DNA of 64,000 bases from the NCBI GenBank assembly GCA_040797845.1, contig JBFNFA010000002.1, positions 496,001 to 560,000 on the forward strand, in the 5' to 3' direction. Both the position numbers and the translations under genes were made by a program. This DNA is from Clostridium_AW sp040797845. Its GTDB lineage: Bacteria; Bacillota; Clostridia; Clostridiales; Clostridiaceae. The stretch's first letter is position 1; the number at the start of each line of letters is the position of its first letter. Positions 26,828-35,384 of this stretch are shown here, one piece after another. Below the pieces are notes generated by a model. It made no database searches, was not told the DNA's origin, and saw only the letters and a list, made by a program, of their open reading frames with translations.

Positions 26828-28039
26828 CTATTCATATCTTAAAGCTTCTATAGGGTCTAACTTAGCTGCTTTTTTCGCAGGATATATTCCAAAAAAAATC
26901 CCTACTGCTGAGGAAAAAAGTATAACCCCTAATACAGCTTTAATTGAGACTAATGGATTAATTTTAGCAAAAATGCCTATTATCTCTCCTCCAATTATAC
27001 CTAAAATCATACCTATTATGCCACCTATTAATGATATTATTAATGACTCTGTTAGGAACTGTATTAAGATTACCTTAGTCGTAGCACCTATAGCTTTCCT
27101 TATTCCTATTTCTTTGGTCCTTTCTGTTACGGATACTAACATTATATTCATTACTCCTATGCCACCAACTAATAGAGATATAGCTGCTACAGCGCCTATG
27201 AAAGCCGTAAATATATTTAGTACTCTATTAACTTGCTCCATTTGCTTTAGTATACTATCGACTTTATAAACTTCTTTATCCTTGTTATTATGCCTATTTT
27301 CTAGAACATTTTTAGCTCCATTTCCCGCGCTTTCTAAATCATTCTTACTAACTGCCATAATGTTTAAAGTATCTATGTTGTAATCATTAGGATATAATAG
27401 CTTCATAAAAGTGACGGGAGTATAAATAAATGCCGGCATATTGGCCTCTGACGCATCGATAAATGGACTTGTAAATCCTTTTGTTACACCTACTATCAAA
27501 GCCTTTTTTAAAGATGATTTGGGCCCAAATTTTAAAGTTTCTCCTACCACATCTGAATATCCAAATAGGCTTTTCGCAGAATGTTCATCGATAACTACAA
27601 CTGCCTTCCCCTCTACATATTCTCTTTCATTAAAAAATCTCCCGTAAACTATTTCTTCGCTTGATATGTACAATAAGTCACTATTACCTCCACTTATAAT
27701 AGCGCCTTTAGATGTTTTCCCTGAGTCAACCACTCCGTTCTTTTGTATCATTGGAGACACATATTTAACCTTTTCTACTCTACTCTCTATAGCCTTTATA
27801 TCTTCAAAAGTTATATAATCACTGCTAGAAGCCTTGGAGGAATTAACCTTTAAAGTAATAGTAGATGATCCTATCTTTTCAAATTCTCCTGTAATTGTCT
27901 TTTGTGCTCCATTACCTAAAGACACTATAGTTATGACGGAGCTTATTCCTATAATTATACCAAGCATAGTTAGAAAAGACCTTAATTTATTAGCTCTTAT
28001 ACTATCCATTGCCATTTTAATATTCTCTATAAAATTCAT
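26828..28039 (-). CDS. MacB/FtsX-like ABC transporter permease
   Basis: A 403-residue membrane protein with the MacB layout: N-terminal helix with SIRANKLRSFLTMLGIIIGI, a large extracytoplasmic domain (about 45-275), then three C-terminal helices containing GGIGVMNIMLVSVTERTKEIGIRKAIGA and ending IYPAKKAAKLDPIEALRYE. It should work as a mechanotransmitting exporter with the ATPase and HlyD-type subunits upstream. GGAGGAGGG precedes the ATG. It is separated from the ATPase gene by a structured 160-base insert. Confidence 0.92.
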   Translation of the reverse strand: MNFIENIKMAMDSIRANKLRSFLTMLGIIIGISSVITIVSLGNGAQKTITGEFEKIGSSTITLKVNSSKASSSDYITFEDIKAIESRVEKVKYVSPMIQKNGVVDSGKTSKGAIISGGNSDLLYISSEEIVYGRFFNEREYVEGKAVVVIDEHSAKSLFGYSDVVGETLKFGPKSSLKKALIVGVTKGFTSPFIDASEANMPAFIYTPVTFMKLLYPNDYNIDTLNIMAVSKNDLESAGNGAKNVLENRHNNKDKEVYKVDSILKQMEQVNRVLNIFTAFIGAVAAISLLVGGIGVMNIMLVSVTERTKEIGIRKAIGATTKVILIQFLTESLIISLIGGIIGMILGIIGGEIIGIFAKINPLVSIKAVLGVILFSSAVGIFFGIYPAKKAAKLDPIEALRYE

Positions 28040-28080
28040 TAGACTTCCCTCCTCCAGAAATTTATCTCATCATCAAGTGA

Positions 28081-28241
28081 TTCTTAGCTTCAGATGGAAT
28101 TTGCCTAAAAGGAATACTTGCTCCAACTGAAGCTTAGAAGAACTTATCCGGGGACGTAGCATCCGTTATGCACAGCATAAGAACTCTAAATCGCTTTCAC
28201 AGCGTGCGATGGGAGTATTACGGATGCTAATCATCGGATAA
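28081..28241 (-). repeat. Compact structured element inserted in the macAB-like operon
   Basis: About 160 bases, clearly richer in G+C than its surroundings (46 of 99 bases in 28141-28239), fold into two units. Unit A has nested stems TTATCCG/CGGATAA (28144-28150, 28235-28241) and TAGCATCCGT/ACGGATGCTA (28157-28166, 28220-28229). These enclose two small hairpins (28167-28179; 28190-28210), a four-way-junction-like shape. Unit B is a 13-bp stem with one mismatch (28081-28093 with 28127-28139). It supplies the last codons and the stop of the ATPase gene. It looks like a nonautonomous mobile repeat or a structured RNA; no second copy is in this window. Confidence 0.6.
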
Positions 28242-28928
28242 AATAATCCTGTTTTTAACCTCTTCATCAAAAACTATCTTTCCATCTCTTACTCTTACTA
28301 TCCTTTTTGAATATTGAGCAATATCCGGTTCATGAGTTACCATTATTATAGTAGCCCCCTCTTCATTTAGCTTTTGAAATATACTCATTATATCTAGGGA
28401 AGATTTTGAATCTAAATTTCCTGTAGGTTCATCTGCCATTATAACTGAAGGATTATTTACTATAGCTCTTGCTATAGCTACTCTTTGCCTTTGCCCTCCA
28501 GATATTTCATTTGGTTTATGATGAATTCTATCTAATAACCCCACTTTTTCTAATGCATTTAAAGCTTTTTCTTTTCTTTCCTTCTTTGACACTCCACTAT
28601 ATAGCATAGGTAATTCAACATTTTCTATCACATTCATCCTAGGTAATAAGTTAAATGATTGAAAAACAAATCCTATTTCTTTATTTCTTATATAGGCTAA
28701 TTCATCCTCGGATAAATTAGATACATTCTTACCATTTAAAATATACTCACCATTATCAAATCTATCTAGACACCCTAATATGTTCATTAATGTTGATTTA
28801 CCTGAACCAGAAGGCCCCATTATTGCTGTAAACTCCTTTTTTCCTACGTTAATATTAACTTCATTTAAAGCAACAAAATATGAGTCTCCCATCTTATATT
28901 TTTTTATAAGATTTTTTATCTGAATCAT
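28227..28928 (-). CDS. MacB/LolD-like ABC transporter ATPase
   Basis: A 233-residue ATP-binding subunit. Walker A GPSGSGKST (near residue 37), Q-loop FVFQSFNLLPRMNVIENVELP, signature SGGQRQRVAIARA, Walker B VIMADEPTGNLDS and switch His in MVTHEPDIA are all present. It energises the permease at 26828-28039. The start has AAGGTGAG upstream, 14 bases after the HlyD-type gene. The C-terminus LSDD and the TAG stop are encoded by the arms of the structured element that follows, so the native 3' end seems to have been replaced. Confidence 0.93.
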   Translation of the reverse strand: MIQIKNLIKKYKMGDSYFVALNEVNINVGKKEFTAIMGPSGSGKSTLMNILGCLDRFDNGEYILNGKNVSNLSEDELAYIRNKEIGFVFQSFNLLPRMNVIENVELPMLYSGVSKKERKEKALNALEKVGLLDRIHHKPNEISGGQRQRVAIARAIVNNPSVIMADEPTGNLDSKSSLDIMSIFQKLNEEGATIIMVTHEPDIAQYSKRIVRVRDGKIVFDEEVKNRIILSDD

Positions 28929-28942
28929 TTTATCAACTCACC

Positions 28943-30091
28943 TTAACTTTCTTTTACAAGGGTCCCATTTATAATATTAGTGCTAGGATTTAATATAACT
29001 TTATCTCCTAATGTTAGTCCTTCAAGTATTTGAACTTCCATGTCTGACTGAAAACCTATTTTCACCTCTCTCTCTATAGCTTTATCCTCTGAAACTATAT
29101 ATACAATATTTCTGCCGCCCTTTTCATTTTTAATACATTCAGTTGGAATTTTAATGGTCTTATCAACTTTTCCTGTAAGTATATCTATATCAACATCAAA
29201 ATTAATTTTTAAATCTTCTACCTTATCTATTATATCCACAGTAGCATCAAGAGTTTTTTCTCCTTCCATAGGTGATGTTGGCTTTTTAGCTACAGGTTCC
29301 ATAAATGTAACCTTTCCATTATAATTTTTATTTCCACTTTTTATAATAGCCATTTGGCCAATTTTTACTTTTGCAACGTCATACTTGCTTAAAGATATTA
29401 TAACTTTTAAGTTATTTATATCCTCAACAACAATTACTGGCTGCATTCCATTATATACAGCTCCATCTGCTCCATTTATTGCAGTTATGACTCCATCGAA
29501 ATCAGCAATTATTTTAGATTGTATTTCATCCTTCTTTTTTCTTGTTGAGTCCAATGCAACTTTAGCTAAGGCAACAGCATTCTCTGATTGCTTTATCCTT
29601 TCATCAGATATGCTTTGAATGCTTTCTCTTTGCTGCTTTAGTGTCTGTAACTGAGATAAGCTATTAGGATTTTTACTACTTTCTAATTCATCGATTTTTT
29701 CATCTAACTTCTTTTTATTTTCTTCTATATTATCCCTTTGTTTCATTAAATCTTCCTTCTGCAAAAATGCATTTTCGTACTGTATTTCAGCCTGTCTGAT
29801 ACTATCATCTACACTTGGCACATCAAACTCCACTAATATTTGCCCCTTTTTCACCTTATCACCAAGTTTCACATGTAACTTTTTAATTTTTCCTTGATTC
29901 CAATAATACTCCTTTGAGTTTTTTGATTTTATAATTCCTGTGGTGGATAAATAAGATTTTATTTCTCCTTCCTGAGCAATAGCTGTCTTTATTGCAACGG
30001 GTTTTTTGCCCATTTTTCTTATATAAAAAAATGATATTATAACTACAATAATAAATATGGAAATAATCCAAATGAAATTTCTCTTCTTCAT
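28943..30091 (-). CDS. HlyD/MacA-like membrane fusion subunit
   Basis: About 382 residues from the ATG at 30089-30091 (frame open to 30124; a GGAGG and AGAGG site favour the later start). One N-terminal anchor (IWIISIFIIVVIISFFYI), a lipoyl-like beta-hairpin half (WNQGKIKKLHVKLGDKVKKG), a long coiled coil (about 95-190) with many Lys/Glu/Gln, and the beta-barrel domains (VIVVEDINNLKVIISLSKYD). It links the MacB-like permease to the cell surface in this export operon. In Gram-positives such MacA-MacB-type sets export peptides or lipids; the cargo is unknown. Confidence 0.9.
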   Translation of the reverse strand: MKKRNFIWIISIFIIVVIISFFYIRKMGKKPVAIKTAIAQEGEIKSYLSTTGIIKSKNSKEYYWNQGKIKKLHVKLGDKVKKGQILVEFDVPSVDDSIRQAEIQYENAFLQKEDLMKQRDNIEENKKKLDEKIDELESSKNPNSLSQLQTLKQQRESIQSISDERIKQSENAVALAKVALDSTRKKKDEIQSKIIADFDGVITAINGADGAVYNGMQPVIVVEDINNLKVIISLSKYDVAKVKIGQMAIIKSGNKNYNGKVTFMEPVAKKPTSPMEGEKTLDATVDIIDKVEDLKINFDVDIDILTGKVDKTIKIPTECIKNEKGGRNIVYIVSEDKAIEREVKIGFQSDMEVQILEGLTLGDKVILNPSTNIINGTLVKES

Positions 30092-30193
30092 TTTTCCTCT
30101 GCCTCCTCTCTTAATTAAAGTCAAACTACCCCTTCATCAATTTAGATATCTATATTATTGACAATTATGTGTTATTTATTTTAAATTTCAAAT

Positions 30194-30222
30194 AAAAAAA
30201 TACTGCAACTAAGTTGCAGTAT
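30194..30222 (-). terminator. Terminator after the 30222-31067 lipoprotein gene
   Basis: ATACTGCAACT and AGTTGCAGTAT pair over 11 bp around one loop base, followed on the minus strand by seven Ts. It ends at the stop codon of the lipoprotein gene and insulates the macAB-like operon. Confidence 0.85.
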
Positions 30223-31067
30223 TAAAATTTTTCAGGTTTTTCATTGAATACATTTATATTCCAATCTGTATTCTCATATTCACCTACTATATAATATTTT
30301 GTTTCCTTTTTACTTTTCTTATCATAGAAAGTTACAATTGATTTATACGAAGTTCTTTTATATCCTTGGGTTTTTACTGTCATTAAAATATCATACTTGG
30401 TATTATCATCTTCTATTAAAGTAACTCCAGAAAATTTATTATTCAATCTATACTTTAGATTTTCTAAATCCGCAGACAATATAAATTTACTTACATCAAT
30501 ATCATCGTTTAGGTTTATACCTATAGTTTTATCACCTTTATTTTCTTTGGTATATTCATTAAGCACGCTTATTATTGAGCTATAGTATATATCTGTAAAA
30601 TCCTTAGGAACTCTTATATTCCAAAAGCTTTTTATTATATCATTATCTATTCTTTTGGAAACTATATATACTTTATCGTCACTATATAAATTACCGCCAT
30701 TCTTCTTATCTAGTCCAGCAATATATTTAAATTTATGAACTTTATCATGTGATTCATGTATTTCAAATATATAATCCGGTTTTAAAGTTGACTTCTCCTC
30801 TACTTCTTTAGCTGTAGACAATATTTTATATAGTTCTTCTATAGCTGTCTGATCTGTTACCACGAATCTATAGCCTTTATCTCTTGTATTTTGTATGACA
30901 ATTTTATCAACTTTATTCTGCTTTATATATTCAAAATCATTATTCTTTAGACCTAGTCTCACCTTCATTGAGTCTATCCTACTACAACCACTTAAAAGCA
31001 TTGGTAATATTAACACTGTAATTAACAAAATATATTTTATTTTATCATCTTTAGTTTTCTTAAACAA
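30222..31067 (-). CDS. Lipoprotein of unknown function
   Basis: A 281-residue exported protein with a signal peptide and lipobox LLSGC (Cys about 28). The start is a TTG (31065-31067) with GGAGG nine bases upstream. The mature part is basic and mixed alpha/beta, with IVIQNTRDKGYRFVVTD near residue 60 and no motif I recognise; the first third resembles the lipoprotein YhfM loosely. It follows lgt by about 13 bases, so the two are probably co-transcribed, fitting since Lgt would modify it. Confidence 0.75.
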   Translation of the reverse strand: MFKKTKDDKIKYILLITVLILPMLLSGCSRIDSMKVRLGLKNNDFEYIKQNKVDKIVIQNTRDKGYRFVVTDQTAIEELYKILSTAKEVEEKSTLKPDYIFEIHESHDKVHKFKYIAGLDKKNGGNLYSDDKVYIVSKRIDNDIIKSFWNIRVPKDFTDIYYSSIISVLNEYTKENKGDKTIGINLNDDIDVSKFILSADLENLKYRLNNKFSGVTLIEDDNTKYDILMTVKTQGYKRTSYKSIVTFYDKKSKKETKYYIVGEYENTDWNINVFNEKPEKF

Positions 31068-31080
31068 TTTATTTAACCTC

Positions 31081-31836
31081 CTAGGTTAATCTGTTCTTAA
31101 ATCTATTTAAATTAAATATCACAATTCCTATTATAATAACAAATATGCTAATAAATTGTGATGTTGACAGCATTCCTACTGCCCCTCTTGGATCATCCCT
31201 TAAGAATTCAATAGCCATTCTTCCTACACCATATATTATAGCATACAATGCAAAAACTCTTCCTGCATTTTTATTCCTTTTACTATACCATATTAGAAAA
31301 GCTGCTAATAAAAAATCAAAAATTGCAGAATAAATTTGAGTTGGATGTCTTAAGACTCCTGGTGTTACAAAAGGAGAATTAGTAAAATCTACTCCTATAG
31401 GTAGAGTAGTAGGCCTTCCATAACAACATCCAGCAAAAAAACAACCTATTCTTCCAAAGCCTTGAGCTAAGGCTACGGATGGTATAATTAAATCAAATAT
31501 CTCTAATGTATTCCATCCTCTTTTTTTACAATATAAATAGACTCCTAAAGCCCCCCCTATTATTGCACCATATATTACAAATCCATAACCTAAATCCTTT
31601 AGTGAACTAGGATTATTAATTATATATTTAAAATCTGTTATTATATATAATAGCTTGCCTCCAAATACCCCTGACGCTATACCTATTATTATCATATTAA
31701 AAATATGATCTTCATTATATTTTTTATCCTTAATTCTATAGTTTATCAATAATATAGCTGATAAAATACCTATTGCTATCATTGTACCGTAACCATATAT
31801 CTCTTTATTAAATATCTTAAACAAAACTGGTTTCAT
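31081..31836 (-). CDS. lgt: Prolipoprotein diacylglyceryl transferase
   Basis: Transfers diacylglycerol to the lipobox cysteine of prelipoproteins. It has 251 residues, about seven membrane helices, and the family signature GRIGCFFAGCCYGRPT near residue 130, with RHPTQIYSA and GRMAIEFLRDDPRG further on. AAGGAGG precedes the ATG. It is the first gene of a small operon with the lipoprotein gene at 30222-31067; this window encodes several other Lgt substrates. Confidence 0.96.
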   Translation of the reverse strand: MKPVLFKIFNKEIYGYGTMIAIGILSAILLINYRIKDKKYNEDHIFNMIIIGIASGVFGGKLLYIITDFKYIINNPSSLKDLGYGFVIYGAIIGGALGVYLYCKKRGWNTLEIFDLIIPSVALAQGFGRIGCFFAGCCYGRPTTLPIGVDFTNSPFVTPGVLRHPTQIYSAIFDFLLAAFLIWYSKRNKNAGRVFALYAIIYGVGRMAIEFLRDDPRGAVGMLSTSQFISIFVIIIGIVIFNLNRFKNRLT

Positions 31837-31908
31837 GCTAGTTTATCCTCCTTGGGTACTTTTTTTATCCTTTGTTAATCTTTTGTTATCATTATAGCAT
31901 ATAATTTA

Positions 31909-32499
31909 TTAATTTAGATTATATTTGAAGGTTTGAATTATTGTTTTAAATAGTGTGGGCATATTCTCCTTGAAATTTTCTTCCAAAACAAAGAATGAAA
32001 ATCTAATAAGCTTATCTTTATTTTTCTTAAAATATTCATTAGCTTTATACTTAGATCCATAATTATTCTTAACTGTGTATTCCACTAAATACCATTCCTC
32101 ATTGTTTATTTTTATGGTTTCTAGCTTATAATCAAGTATTTTATTTCCAGCCTTAGATACTTCTTCACTCTTTTTTAAAAATTTAGTTATGTCTTCTTTT
32201 AAATTCCACATTTCCACAAAACCGTGTATTTTTAAATCTTTTGATTGAAAATCATTATGATATATTATTTCTTCTCCTCCGAATGACTTTTCGCTAGTAT
32301 TCCACTCATCTGGAAGACTATATGTAGCCTCCCCATTCTTAATTACATATTCTTTTAAAGAATTTATATTATTCTGCATTAAAGATGTATAGTTAATCCT
32401 ATCTCTAAAAAATTTTTGCATACCAAACATTGTTAACATAAGTCCAATAATTATTATAGATACGCCTAATCTCCTTTTATTTATTAAAATAACTCTCAT
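31909..32499 (-). CDS. Membrane-anchored protein of unknown function
   Basis: A 196-residue protein with a basic N-terminus and one membrane helix (LGVSIIIIGLMLTMFGM, residues 11-27); the remainder should face outside. The mature part contains SLPDEWNTSEKSFGGEEIIYH and a C-terminal FSFFVLEENFKENMPTLFKTI, a layout seen in small stress-related surface proteins. I do not recognise the family. It has AGGGG before the ATG and reads toward lgt with a gap of about 70 bases. Confidence 0.7.
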   Translation of the reverse strand: MRVILINKRRLGVSIIIIGLMLTMFGMQKFFRDRINYTSLMQNNINSLKEYVIKNGEATYSLPDEWNTSEKSFGGEEIIYHNDFQSKDLKIHGFVEMWNLKEDITKFLKKSEEVSKAGNKILDYKLETIKINNEEWYLVEYTVKNNYGSKYKANEYFKKNKDKLIRFSFFVLEENFKENMPTLFKTIIQTFKYNLN

Positions 32500-32564
32500 A
32501 TCCCTACCCCTTTATAAATGGATTAATAATATAATATATGAGATTTTATTTAGAAATATTAATG

Positions 32565-32596
32565 AAAATAGGTATGCAAATTTGCATACCTATTTT
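32565..32596. terminator. Terminator after the acidic-linker protein gene
   Basis: A perfect 16-bp palindrome (32565-32580 with 32581-32596), AAAATAGG on one side and CCTATTTT on the other, ends at the stop codon of 32590-33885. Confidence 0.8.
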
Positions 32597-33885
32597 ACAG
32601 GAATTAGTATTGTTGAAGTTTTAAAATCATAGAACATTAACCAATATCCTTCACATCTTCCTGAATCAGATGGTACCCACGTTACAAATCCAGTCTTGCC
32701 AGCAAAAGGCTGATCCCTTTTTAATTTACTTCCTGGTATACCATATACCAAACATTTCATTTTACCTTCTTTATCACACTTATATCCAATCATGTAATGC
32801 TTATGTGGGATAATATAGTTATAATAATTAGCCATCGGATGGTATATGATAGAATGTTTATTCCAATTAACATGACAACTCATATCACTTCTATTAGCTA
32901 CAGGTACTCTATACCACATGCATCTCTTTATGTCTTTGATCTCATCTTCAAGTTCTTCAAAATCTCTAGCTAATTCTTTGAAGAATCTTCCTAATTTTCC
33001 TTTAGGCATTTTCTCATCATCCTTTTTATGACAATGATCACGCCTTATCATATCATCTTCTTTTATCTCTTCATCAACTTTTTCTATAATTTCCTCTGGA
33101 TTATTTTCAACATCATTTCCATCTTCTCTTGTTATGTTTTTATCCTTATCCTCTTTAATGTATTCAATGTCTTCTTTACCTTTTTTATCTTCTTCAATTT
33201 TGTTTTCTTCTATGACAATATTATGTTTTTCTCTAGTATCTTCATAGTGGATTTTTTCTTCTTCAACTTCCCCTTTTTCTTTTACCTCATCTTCATAACC
33301 TTTATTTTCTTCCCTAGTATTTTCATGATTAATTTCTTGTTCTTCTTCTTTTTCCACTTTAACTTTTTCTTCAATAACCTCTTCATATTTGTCAAAAATA
33401 CTAACTGGAGTAGGCTCTGGCTCTACCCTCTCCTCTTCCGACATATCTCTTTTTTGAGGCTCAATTATTGTGTATTGCTTCCATGCTGGAATGTCCGAAG
33501 TTAAAAATCCGTTTAAAACCGGCCTTACATCGTTACCCTGTAATTTAACAATCGCAGCTCCTGAGACATTTTCAATATCCATTCCAGTATCCCCTATATT
33601 ATCTGAAGGATATTCATAAGAAACATCCGCTCTCCCGTAATCGTCTATGTTCAATTCTCCAATTTTAATTAATTTATTAGTGTCTTTTTTGCCAAGTATT
33701 AATATCATGTAATAGGGGATAGATTCTTTGTTTAGATTTTGCACATAATACGAAACTTTACACTTATTATTTTTTATCTCAAGTTTAACATAGCCAGTAG
33801 GTAGTTTATCAGAAGCTATGGCATATCCCTTTACCTCTTCATTTAATATAATAAAATATCTACTATAACTCTTTTTTTGTGCCAA
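32590..33885 (-). CDS. Three-part protein with a long acidic/charged linker, unknown function
   Basis: A 431-residue protein without a signal peptide. Residues 1-140 form a folded beta-rich domain (SRYFIILNEEVKGYAIAS, VLNGFLTSDIPAWKQY). Residues about 150-290 are almost only Glu, Lys, Asp and a few hydrophobics, a disordered or single-helix linker. The C-terminal 130 residues (KLGRFFKELARDFEEL, then many Tyr/His/Trp: NKHSIIYHPMANYYNY, GFVTWVPSD) form another domain. The start is TTG (33883-33885), with GGAGG nine bases upstream. The layout recalls proteins of the clostridial spore surface; that is a guess. It stands alone beside ksgA. Confidence 0.65.
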   Translation of the reverse strand: MAQKKSYSRYFIILNEEVKGYAIASDKLPTGYVKLEIKNNKCKVSYYVQNLNKESIPYYMILILGKKDTNKLIKIGELNIDDYGRADVSYEYPSDNIGDTGMDIENVSGAAIVKLQGNDVRPVLNGFLTSDIPAWKQYTIIEPQKRDMSEEERVEPEPTPVSIFDKYEEVIEEKVKVEKEEEQEINHENTREENKGYEDEVKEKGEVEEEKIHYEDTREKHNIVIEENKIEEDKKGKEDIEYIKEDKDKNITREDGNDVENNPEEIIEKVDEEIKEDDMIRRDHCHKKDDEKMPKGKLGRFFKELARDFEELEDEIKDIKRCMWYRVPVANRSDMSCHVNWNKHSIIYHPMANYYNYIIPHKHYMIGYKCDKEGKMKCLVYGIPGSKLKRDQPFAGKTGFVTWVPSDSGRCEGYWLMFYDFKTSTILIPVK

Positions 33886-33958
33886 ATCAATGTACCTCCA
33901 TATATTTTATTCATTATAATATATGAGTCACATTTCAAAAAGTGAACAAATTTTTACA

Positions 33959-34792
33959 TTATAGTAATTCTTTTATATTATTAGATAGATTTGCAAACTC
34001 TTCTATAGATAAAGTTTCTCCTCTTCTTCTGCTATCTATATTGCCATTTTGCAATGCTTCCTCTAATAAATCTTTATTTATTCCTAGACTCTTTAAAGCG
34101 TTCCAAAGAGTTTTTCTTCTCATATTAAAAGATGATCTTATAATTTTAAAAAACAACTCCTCATCCTTTACATCTACTCTTGGCTTATCAAGCCTATCTA
34201 ACCTAATTACAATGGAATCTACTTTTGGTCTTGGTATAAAAGAAGCTGGTGATACTTTTCTTACTACTTTTACGTCACAATAATATTGAACTAATAAAGA
34301 AAGCGAGCCATATTCCTTAGTATTAGGTTCCGCAGCTATTCTATCTGCCACTTCTTTTTGTATCATTATAGTTAATGATTTAAACTTATGGTTTCCTTTA
34401 AGTAATGAAGATATAATAGGCGTTGTTACGTAATATGGTAAATTAGCAACTAATTTTACTGACTCTTCTTCTTTAAGTAAATCATTAAAGTCTACTTTCA
34501 ATACATCTTTATTTATAATTTCAAAATTAGGAAACTCTTTTAGCTCTTCTTTTAATATTGGAATCAACTCTGAATCTAGCTCTATGGCTAAAACTTTTTT
34601 AGCCTCTTTTAAAAGTTCTTTTGTTAAAGTACCTACACCAGGTCCTATTTCTATTACAAAATCTTCTTTATCTACTTCAGCACCTTTTACTATATCTTTT
34701 AGTACTCCATCATCTATTAAAAAATTTTGTCCTAAGCTTTTTGTAAACTTAAAATTATACTTACTTACTATATCTTTAGTGTTATTTTGCAT
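33959..34792 (-). CDS. rsmA: 16S rRNA adenine dimethyltransferase
   Basis: KsgA/RsmA dimethylates two adjacent adenines in helix 45 of 16S rRNA during ribosome maturation. About 277 residues with FTKSLGQNFLID, SAM-binding VIEIGPGVGTLTKEL, and catalytic NLPYYVTTPI. I chose the ATG at 34790-34792, seven bases after GGGG; an ATG two codons earlier is too close. It overlaps the end of rnmV by 11 bases, the conserved coupling of this gene pair. Confidence 0.96.
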   Translation of the reverse strand: MQNNTKDIVSKYNFKFTKSLGQNFLIDDGVLKDIVKGAEVDKEDFVIEIGPGVGTLTKELLKEAKKVLAIELDSELIPILKEELKEFPNFEIINKDVLKVDFNDLLKEEESVKLVANLPYYVTTPIISSLLKGNHKFKSLTIMIQKEVADRIAAEPNTKEYGSLSLLVQYYCDVKVVRKVSPASFIPRPKVDSIVIRLDRLDKPRVDVKDEELFFKIIRSSFNMRRKTLWNALKSLGINKDLLEEALQNGNIDSRRRGETLSIEEFANLSNNIKELL

Positions 34793-35336
34793 AACCATTC
34801 CCCTTACTAATTTTTTCTATAGCTTTTATGAACTCTTCCTTTGTTACACCATAATTATTTAGTCTAGTTAAAAATTGATTAGCATTTCCATACCCTATTC
34901 TGAGTACTTTACCTAACTGCTGTCTCTTTTCTTTAGAATCTTCTTTTCCACTAAGCCCAAAATAAATCATGTCCCCAATTGTGAACGCTTCTCTCTTATC
35001 TTTGACTTCGCACTTTGCTTCTTTTAATGCGCTTACTATAGCCTTTGGTGATGCATTTTCCACACCTATATCTCCATCCTTCAATCCTTCCACTTTAGAT
35101 ATATAGGCATGTTTTACATTTGGTATTCTTTTGGATATTATCTTTCTTATCTTCTCTCCAGCAAAATCAGGGTCAGTTAGTACTATTACTCCCTGCCTTT
35201 TATGTGCTTCTTTTATTCTCTCTATAACTTTTGCATTTATACCAAATCCACCTACTGCTATAACCTCTGCATCTACTGCTTTCTTAACTGCAGTAATATC
35301 ATCTCTACCTTCTACTACAATTACTTCCTTAATCAT
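34782..35336 (-). CDS. rnmV: Ribonuclease M5
   Basis: Matures 5S rRNA by cutting its precursor. About 184 residues with an N-terminal TOPRIM domain: VVEGRDDI (catalytic Glu), then LTDPDFAGEKIR (DxD) near residue 57. The C-terminal FLTRLNNYGVTKEEF is typical. The frame opens at a TTG (35357), but AGGAGAGG fits the ATG at 35334-35336. It lies between the 3D-domain gene and ksgA. Confidence 0.95.
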   Translation of the reverse strand: MIKEVIVVEGRDDITAVKKAVDAEVIAVGGFGINAKVIERIKEAHKRQGVIVLTDPDFAGEKIRKIISKRIPNVKHAYISKVEGLKDGDIGVENASPKAIVSALKEAKCEVKDKREAFTIGDMIYFGLSGKEDSKEKRQQLGKVLRIGYGNANQFLTRLNNYGVTKEEFIKAIEKISKGNGYAK

Positions 35337-35354
35337 TTTATCCTCTCCTAATAC

Positions 35355-35384
35355 CAAAAAAACAGGAGCCTACGGCTCCCTTTT
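35355..35384 (-). terminator. Terminator after the 3D-domain protein gene
   Basis: GGGAGCC/GGCTCC arms around TAC (35365-35379), followed on the minus strand by a seven-T run. It separates the 3D-domain gene from rnmV. Confidence 0.85.

Noticed and set aside
28040..28241. Group I intron or IStron in the macAB-like operon
   Set aside because: The segment is only about 160 bases, I see no conserved intron core and no transposase or TnpB frame.
33028..33504. 158-codon phenylalanine-rich frame on the plus strand
   Set aside because: It is the reverse complement of the Glu/Lys-rich linker of the real gene on the minus strand and has no ribosome binding site.
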